Shown here: piece by piece, positions 9,101 to 11,779 of the stretch
Layout: every line of letters starts with the position of its first letter
How positions within the stretch are numbered: the stretch's first letter is position 1
Assembly (NCBI GenBank): GCA_964471535.1
Contig: CAYYHA010000118.1
Coordinates: forward strand, 1-11,779
DNA length: 11,779 bases
Direction: 5' to 3'
Origin: CAYYHA01 sp964471535
GTDB lineage: Bacteria > Myxococcota > Myxococcia > SLRQ01
Made by a program: the position numbers and the translations under genes
The notes under the pieces: model-generated
The model's input: the letters and a program-made list of their open reading frames with translations, nothing else
Told to the model about the DNA's origin: nothing
Database searches by the model: none

Positions 9101-9198
9101 AGGGGCTTGGGCGTCTCGCCGCCGCCCCCGCCGTCGGGCGGGCAGGCGAGAAGGGTCAACAGCGGTAGGACGGGGAGGAGAGCGGTCGGACGGCGCAT
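6190..9198 (-). CDS. CehA/McbA-like PHP-domain metallohydrolase, lipoprotein
   Basis: The 1002-residue product has a lipoprotein signal (MRRPT, Leu-rich core, lipobox LLAC with Cys19, then a Gly-rich linker), so it is exported and lipid-anchored. Residues about 40-345 form a beta-rich domain of unknown role. Residues about 350-545 contain two carboxypeptidase-regulatory-like beta-sandwich segments. The catalytic PHP domain is about 550-800: DLHVH (His558, His560), STDHD (588-592), GDE (615-617), GHFNAF (624-629), NHPRG (676-680), ALEIYNG (725-731) and SDTH (760-763), a full set of probable metal ligands. The C-terminal region ends with a sugar/Ca-binding-like acidic loop DTDGDG (951-956) and a basic, Pro-rich tail. 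CehA/McbA relatives include carbaryl hydrolase and a microcin maturation factor, but the substrate cannot be told here. I start at ATG 9196-9198 because it begins the lipoprotein signal; the frame is open 59 codons further upstream. No Shine-Dalgarno is evident. Confidence 0.87.
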   Translation of the reverse strand: MRRPTALLPVLPLLTLLACPPDGGGGGETPKPLCEVFEGACVDLTPWIATDGSGARVRQLAEGEGLTGQAAQSKAGDWLLENDQVRFVVQGDDRHMGPAPWGGNLIDGEVVGREGRDAFGEMGLLINFGRTLLPERFEVVRDGSDGGAVVLAVTGKDTLNDFINVPVLFESLAGSAGKLWVDPDQEMGLSITHFYILNPGESRIRVVTAFRNDSQTVQRLIAGELMDSGGNVGLFNPTRPSGSRHGYPSTPLPEPADAYLAYLADDVAYAWAPVGWVGEDLESTLAMTVSGVTGAVLGAESLFDFAGERPERPPPGAYDLAPGETRAMVRDFYVGKDHAAVFAAWSEDHGTPLGTVQGTVAGESPPGTRVAAIRSGESKPEAIFFVEEGRFEGRLPPGEWSLRVEAPGYPASDPVTLTVTEDAPAQADLTLPAAGIVAVEVRGPGGMPVPAKVTFICVDTCPKDLRREGGLFRNTGFDPLPRNVQAVHFVGPSGSARIPLPPAEYQVVVSRGAEWSTDPAGWPQEKRQIRVDPGKTVTVDAEIMPVIDTSGWISADLHVHAINSPDSPVPNIERVLSFLAEGVDVIVSTDHDYVTDYAPIIESLGASKFIRSVAGDEVTSFEWGHFNAFPLDADTNDLNGGAIDWGQGEGKTMTPAQLFDAIRAHPGAATKVVQVNHPRGAQGYFTAIGLDTATGTTAADPRVFRMEPPPASANDTGLFDPSFTALEIYNGFKLSNFQTRTNDWFAFLQRGLVVTATAVSDTHRWYSQGVGTPHSWVEVGDDTLAAFDRTHFAERINAGRVIGSNGPFVRLRATDGTQSAGIGEVLSVSPGTEVTLEVEVQVPTWFGIDRIELYANIDGTDARAFEQKSELPPPTDTIPVDLAAETPVPGAHDPGNPQTPHKRYVVTRSFTVTPERDGWYVVMVRGSQSAFPVILEADVGALAFTNPVFIDTDGDGMYQAPKHFSKAAPRIAPRPQRPPLTPRKVDEIFGRMAHPGHGSPGH
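6197..6216. terminator. GC-rich hairpin at the 3' end of the PHP gene
   Basis: CCGGGGC and GCCCCGG form a perfect 7-bp stem with a 6-nt loop. It lies about 100 nt beyond pyrF on the plus strand and over the last codons of the minus-strand PHP gene. It could slow polymerase from both sides, but it lacks a T-tract and encodes part of the His/Gly/Pro tail, so chance GC pairing remains possible. Confidence 0.25.
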
Positions 9199-9205
9199 GG
9201 ACGAG

Positions 9206-9235
9206 AGCGTAGCGCGTCTGGCCGGCGAGGGGAAA
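9206..9235 (-). promoter_or_regulatory. Candidate promoter of the PHP lipoprotein gene
   Basis: On the minus strand TTTCCC (9230-9235) and TACGCT (9206-9211) are separated by 18 nt. The -10-like hexamer ends 7 nt before the ATG, which would give a leaderless or nearly leaderless mRNA and fits the missing Shine-Dalgarno. The -35 match is poor. Confidence 0.25.
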
Positions 9236-9335
9236 GGCGGCGCCACGGGGCCGCGCGGCGGGTCCGGGTGCTGCGGGAGGGCCCCACCCGCGCCGGCGGT
9301 GGGGGGCTTTGCAGCGGCTCCCACCGCAGCGGGCA

Positions 9336-9365
9336 TTGCCCGGTGACGGCGCTCTTCGCTAGAAG
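9336..9365 (+). promoter_or_regulatory. Candidate promoter of arsC
   Basis: TTGCCC (9336-9341) and TAGAAG (9360-9365) are separated by 18 nt, with the -10-like hexamer 8 nt before the arsC ATG. It mirrors the arrangement of the divergent PHP gene, including the shared CGCTA context. A leaderless transcript is inferred. Confidence 0.27.
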
Positions 9366-9373
9366 CTCGGGGC

Positions 9374-9727
9374 ATGGCGAGCTACGAGATCTGGCACAAT
9401 CCGCGTTGCTCCAAGTCGCGGCAGACGCTCGAGCGTCTCCGGGCGGCCGGGATCGAGCCAAAGATCCGGGAGTACCTGAAGGACCCGCCGAGCCGGCGCG
9501 AGATCCAGCGCGTGCTCGATCTGCTGGGCTTCGAGGATCCCCGGCAGCTGATGCGCACGAAGGAGCCGCTCTACAAAGAGCTGGGGCTCCAGGACGAGAC
9601 GCGAAGGTCGGCGCTCATCGCCGCCCTGGCCGAGCATCCGAAGCTCATCGAGCGACCGGTGGTGATCAAGGACGGGAAGGAGGCGGTGCTCGGGCGGCCC
9701 CCGGAGAACGTGGACGCGCTGCTGTGA
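9374..9727 (+). CDS. arsC: ArsC-family arsenate reductase (glutaredoxin-type)
   Basis: The 117-residue product has the full length of the ArsC/YffB/Spx thioredoxin-fold family. The active-site loop HNPRCSKSR places the nucleophile at Cys12. Arg61 (MRTKEP), Arg94 (IERPVV) and Arg108 (LGRPPE) correspond to the three arginines that bind arsenate and activate the thiol in E. coli plasmid ArsC. This favours a true ArsC over the Spx regulators or YffB. The enzyme would reduce arsenate to arsenite with glutathione/glutaredoxin in the cytoplasm. No arsR, arsB or acr3 gene lies beside it, so it is not in a classical ars operon. The start ATG is unambiguous from alignment with the family, but its ribosome site is weak. 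It is followed 13 nt later by the alkyltransferase-like gene on the same strand and faces away from the PHP gene. Confidence 0.92.
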   Translation: MASYEIWHNPRCSKSRQTLERLRAAGIEPKIREYLKDPPSRREIQRVLDLLGFEDPRQLMRTKEPLYKELGLQDETRRSALIAALAEHPKLIERPVVIKDGKEAVLGRPPENVDALL

Positions 9728-9740
9728 TCGCTTGGGTTCG

Positions 9741-10331
9741 ATGACGCAGCGAATCGTGCCGGCGGGCGCCTTGCACTTCGATACGGCCCTCGGGCCAGTG
9801 CTCCTCGCCTACGGCCCCAAGGGGGTAAAGGAGCTGCATCTGCCCGATCCCGGACCGGCGCCGAGGCGGTCCGGCGCGCACCTCGCCGGTGCGGCGGCCG
9901 GCGGAGCGAGCGCCTCCGCCGAGACGGGCGTGCGGCTGCCGCGCCTCGGCAGCACCCGCCTGGTTCCGACGTGGGTTCGGACGCTGGTGCGCCGCATTCA
10001 GGGGCACCTCGAGGGAGCCTACGATCACTTCGACGACGTTCCCCTCGACCTGCCGGATCGGGCGACGGCCTTCGAGCGGGAGATCTGGGCGGCGGCGCGG
10101 GAGGTCCCGCCGGGGGCGACGATCACCTACGGGGAGCTGGCCCGGGCCGCCGGCTATCCTGGGGCGGCACGGGCGTGTGGCCGGGCGATGAAGCGTTGCC
10201 CGGTCGCGCTCATCATTCCGGCCCACCGTGTGGTTGCGGCCGGGGGACGGATCGGCGGCTGGACGGGGCCCGGAGGAATCGCGACGAAGCGCCGGCTCCT
10301 GGAGATCGAGGGGGTCTCGCTGCCCCCTTGA
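9741..10331 (+). CDS. O6-alkylguanine-DNA alkyltransferase-like protein, active Cys replaced by Ala
   Basis: The 196-residue product is a two-domain AGT/Ogt homologue. Residues 1-125 contain an N-terminal domain with the LGPVLLAY start typical of the family and an Ala/Gly/Arg-rich linker around 38-70. Residues about 110-195 are the DNA-binding domain: AFEREIWAAAREVPPG, ITYGELARAAGYPGAARACG (nucleotide-flipping Tyr and the Arg144 equivalent of human AGT Arg128), and the helix KRRLLEIEG at the end. The active-site signature, normally PCHR, reads PAHR at 160-163, with Ala161 encoded by GCC at 10221-10223. Cys153 occupies the place of the conserved Asn before the motif. It therefore cannot accept an alkyl group at this position. 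Family precedent is the alkyltransferase-like (ATL) group, which binds O6-alkylguanine and hands lesions to nucleotide excision repair. I chose ATG 9741; TTG at 9732 is an in-frame alternative, and neither has a strong ribosome site. Confidence 0.9.
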   Translation: MTQRIVPAGALHFDTALGPVLLAYGPKGVKELHLPDPGPAPRRSGAHLAGAAAGGASASAETGVRLPRLGSTRLVPTWVRTLVRRIQGHLEGAYDHFDDVPLDLPDRATAFEREIWAAAREVPPGATITYGELARAAGYPGAARACGRAMKRCPVALIIPAHRVVAAGGRIGGWTGPGGIATKRRLLEIEGVSLPP

Positions 10332-10342
10332 GCGCTCGGCGG

Positions 10343-10367
10343 GCCGCGGGAGCAAGGCGCCCTCGGC
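10343..10367. terminator. Imperfect hairpin between convergent genes
   Basis: GCCGCGGG and CCCTCGGC can pair with one mismatch around a 9-nt loop in the 45-nt gap between two convergent stops. There is no T-tract on either side. Position is the main argument; in DNA this GC-rich, such pairing is common. Confidence 0.25.
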
Positions 10368-10376
10368 GAGCCGGCG

Positions 10377-11306
10377 TCAGAGCGATTCTGGATAGCCCTC
10401 GGCGAGTTCGAGGAGGTGGGGGCGCAGGGTCGCAAAGCGCACCGGGTCGGGGATGCGCTCGGAAGGCAGGCCGCGCAGGACGTTGACGAGGCAGCGGGGG
10501 CCGCCGCCGCCCTTGCCGAAGAGCTCGCCGAAGTCCATGGGGCGCGGGGTGATGCCTTCCGCCTCGAGGCGGGCGAGCAGGGCGTCACTGACCCCGGTAG
10601 GGACGAGGAGGGTCTTGCCCACCTGCAGCGCGTTGCAGGCGTAGGCGAGGGCGTCTCGCTCGTCGATGGGCAGGAGATCGATTGCGCCGAAGCGCGCCAG
10701 ATCCGTCTCGGTGTGATCGACGAGGGCGCCGGGGTACACCATCAGGAGCGGCGATCCGTCCCCGCGGCGGAGCACCGACAGGCACGTGTCCCCGTGGAAG
10801 AAGGGCTCCCGGAGCTTTACGTCGAGGGTACGCGCCGAAGGCCCCAGCTCGTCGCGCACCAGGTCGCAGGCGGCGTGGGCCGTGCGTACGCCCCAGGTCA
10901 GGATGTGGCGGTCTGCGCCCAGGTCGGCGACGTCCGCCTGCCCCTCCCAGATCTCCGAGGCCTGGGGCGCCTCGAGGCCCAGCGTCTCCCGGAAGAAGGC
11001 GGCGACATGCGCGGCCTCTCCCTGGCGGTGGGATACGGACATCTTGGAGACGAGGAAGCGGCCGCTGTGGGGGAAGTAGCGGCCGAAGTTCGCCGCGTAC
11101 ATCATCCCCGTCAGAAGCTCGCCCTCGGGGGGTGGGAGCACCGCCACCGGGGCGCCCAGCGCCTCGATGGCATCGGCCAGGGCGATCCACTCGTGCATCG
11201 CCTTGCGGGGGCTCGTCGGCGCCCGCGTCAGAGAGCGGAAGTTGGCCCCGCCGCGGATGTGCCAGCCCGGCTGCGGATACGATAGGAGGTGTACCGGCAT
11301 GTCCAT
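10377..11306 (-). CDS. Amidinotransferase/DDAH-superfamily protein
   Basis: The 309-residue product matches the guanidino-group modifying enzyme superfamily (arginine deiminase, DDAH, amidinotransferases). Visible elements in order are an ANF segment (21-23), TGMMYAANFG (66-75, the place of the substrate-loop MVFTANAG of DDAH relatives), SVSHRQGEAAHVAAFF (90-105), the WEGQAD segment (120-125, replacing the usual EGGD; probable acidic catalytic residue Glu121), the histidine motif FFHGDT (169-174, His171; usually HLDT), and the nucleophile in GGGGPRCLVN (Cys272). All catalytic residue types are present, so an active hydrolase or transferase is likely, but the substrate cannot be assigned. The start is chosen at ATG 11304-11306; ATG 11298-11300 and TTG 11340-11342 are alternatives. 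The gene converges on the alkyltransferase-like gene with a 45-nt gap. Upstream lie a candidate promoter and the repeat cluster. Confidence 0.87.
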   Translation of the reverse strand: MDMPVHLLSYPQPGWHIRGGANFRSLTRAPTSPRKAMHEWIALADAIEALGAPVAVLPPPEGELLTGMMYAANFGRYFPHSGRFLVSKMSVSHRQGEAAHVAAFFRETLGLEAPQASEIWEGQADVADLGADRHILTWGVRTAHAACDLVRDELGPSARTLDVKLREPFFHGDTCLSVLRRGDGSPLLMVYPGALVDHTETDLARFGAIDLLPIDERDALAYACNALQVGKTLLVPTGVSDALLARLEAEGITPRPMDFGELFGKGGGGPRCLVNVLRGLPSERIPDPVRFATLRPHLLELAEGYPESL

Positions 11307-11313
11307 GGCGCCC

Positions 11314-11342
11314 TCGATACCCACTCCCACCGCACCTCGCAA
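11314..11342 (-). promoter_or_regulatory. Candidate promoter of the amidinotransferase-family gene
   Basis: On the minus strand TTGCGA (11337-11342) and TATCGA (11314-11319) are separated by exactly 17 nt. The -10-like hexamer ends 7 nt before ATG 11306, so transcription could start at or next to that codon. A weak GAGGG lies between them and could serve ATG 11300 instead. Confidence 0.3.
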
Positions 11343-11373
11343 CCGCCGTGCGTCCGCCGCGGCGGGGGTCTGC

Positions 11374-11532
11374 AGGGATCGTCGGCAGGCAGGGGATCAT
11401 CGGGTGCCAGGGGATCATCGGGTGCGACCTACCCCCAGGGGGTAATCGGGTGCGACCTACCCCCGGGGTGCGACCTACCCCCGGGCGACGCGGGTGCGAC
11501 CTCACGACGGGTGCGACCTGGCGACGCGACCT
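11374..11532. repeat. Cluster of short irregular direct repeats
   Basis: Two nested repeat types fill this non-coding stretch. The first is an 18-bp period unit, AGGGGATCATCGGGTGC, exact at 11391-11407 and 11409-11425, with a degraded copy at 11374-11390. The second is the 11-mer GGGTGCGACCT, exact at 11420, 11448, 11466, 11492 and 11509 (start positions), with a decayed copy ending at 11532. Three of the five (11420, 11448, 11466) extend to GGGTGCGACCTACCCCC. Spacings are 28, 18, 26 and 17 nt. TACCCCC, A, GGGGGTA at 11430-11444 is a perfect inverted repeat between the first two copies. On the minus strand the core reads AGGTCGCACCC. The cluster begins about 30 nt upstream of the candidate amidinotransferase promoter. 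It may be an array of regulator sites or simply slipped tandem duplication. Confidence 0.8.
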
Positions 11533-11544
11533 GCCAATGGGCAC

Positions 11545-11779
11545 CTAGGATGCGGCGCCGCTCGCACCCCCCGCGTGGCCGGCGGTGGGTCCGGCGGAAT
11601 CGGCAGGATCGGTCGCGGCGGGCACCGCGCTTCGCCCCAGCGCCTCCTCGAGGAAGGCGAAGGTCTCCCGCCAGGCCAGGCGCGCGTTCCGGCGCCAGAC
11701 GAGTGCGTGGAAGGCGTGGACCTCCCCGGGGTAGACGCGAAAGAGGTGCGGCACCCGCCGCCGCACCAGGGCTCGAGCC
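11545..11779 (-). CDS. Probable alpha/beta hydrolase, C-terminal part (truncated by window)
   Basis: The frame runs on the minus strand from the window edge to a TAG at 11545-11547, giving about 78 residues of a C-terminus. The segment LFRVYPGEVHAFHAL, followed by RRNARLAWRETFAFLEEAL, resembles the end of esterase/lipase-type alpha/beta hydrolases, in which the His of the GEVHAF-like motif completes the catalytic triad and a last helix packs on the fold. The final 25 residues are Ala/Gly/Ser/Thr-rich and probably disordered. The nucleophile and oxyanion regions lie outside the window, so the assignment rests on one motif. The repeat cluster and the amidinotransferase gene follow on the same strand after 238 nt. 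Confidence 0.6.
   Translation of the reverse strand, partial: ARALVRRRVPHLFRVYPGEVHAFHALVWRRNARLAWRETFAFLEEALGRSAVPAATDPADSAGPTAGHAGGASGAAS

Noticed and set aside
7426..9168. Long plus-strand frame (580 codons) opposite the PHP gene
   Set aside because: Rich in His, Gly and Arg with no domain pattern. The minus-strand frame carries the signal peptide and all PHP metal motifs.
9199..9375. 59-codon N-terminal extension of the PHP lipoprotein
   Set aside because: It is Pro/Ala/Arg-rich and would bury the lipoprotein signal peptide that begins at the ATG at 9196-9198.
11374..11532. CRISPR array
   Set aside because: Units are 11-18 bp with irregular spacing and no unique spacers of constant length, and no cas gene is present.
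10585..11544. Minus-strand frame covering the repeat cluster and part of the amidinotransferase gene, with repeated Pro/Met/Ile units
   Set aside because: The peptide repeats only reflect the DNA repeats, and the rest is an out-of-frame shadow of the amidinotransferase sequence.

Overview
The window is very GC-rich, and genuine reading frames show almost exclusively G or C at third codon positions. Together with a DUF4388/PATAN-domain protein, a SurA_N-DsbA fusion lipoprotein and a CehA/McbA-type PHP-domain lipoprotein, this suggests a Gram-negative bacterium of the former deltaproteobacteria, most likely Myxococcota. That placement is an inference from gene content, not from a marker-gene search. 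I see no rRNA, tRNA, CRISPR array, transposase, integrase or phage gene, and the window reads as chromosomal.

Layout from left to right. (1) 1-759, plus: the 3' part of an unrecognised protein. (2) 893-6093, plus: a tightly packed four-gene set, namely SurA_N-DsbA lipoprotein, proS (prolyl-tRNA synthetase), a DUF4388 protein and pyrF (OMP decarboxylase). Junctions are TGATG, a 1-nt gap, and ATGA, so the genes are very probably co-transcribed and translationally coupled. (3) 6190-9198, minus: a 1002-residue CehA/McbA-like PHP metallohydrolase lipoprotein convergent with pyrF. (4) 9374-10331, plus: an arsC-family reductase followed 13 nt later by a full-length O6-alkylguanine-DNA alkyltransferase homologue whose catalytic cysteine is alanine (PAHR instead of PCHR). 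(5) 10377-11306, minus: an amidinotransferase/DDAH-superfamily enzyme. (6) 11374-11532: a cluster of short irregular direct repeats upstream of that enzyme. (7) 11545-11779, minus: the C-terminal end of a probable alpha/beta hydrolase.

The four-gene block combines housekeeping functions (aminoacyl-tRNA and pyrimidine synthesis) with envelope redox/folding and a predicted scaffold or regulator. The most unusual items are the Cys-to-Ala alkyltransferase-like protein, which should be unable to accept alkyl groups and may instead bind or flag damaged bases, and the repeat cluster just upstream of a plausible promoter for the amidinotransferase gene. Three genes (PHP lipoprotein, arsC, amidinotransferase) have -10-like hexamers 7-8 nt before the chosen ATG and little Shine-Dalgarno signal, which suggests leaderless transcripts. 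No gap between genes exceeds 300 bases; the longest is 11307-11544.
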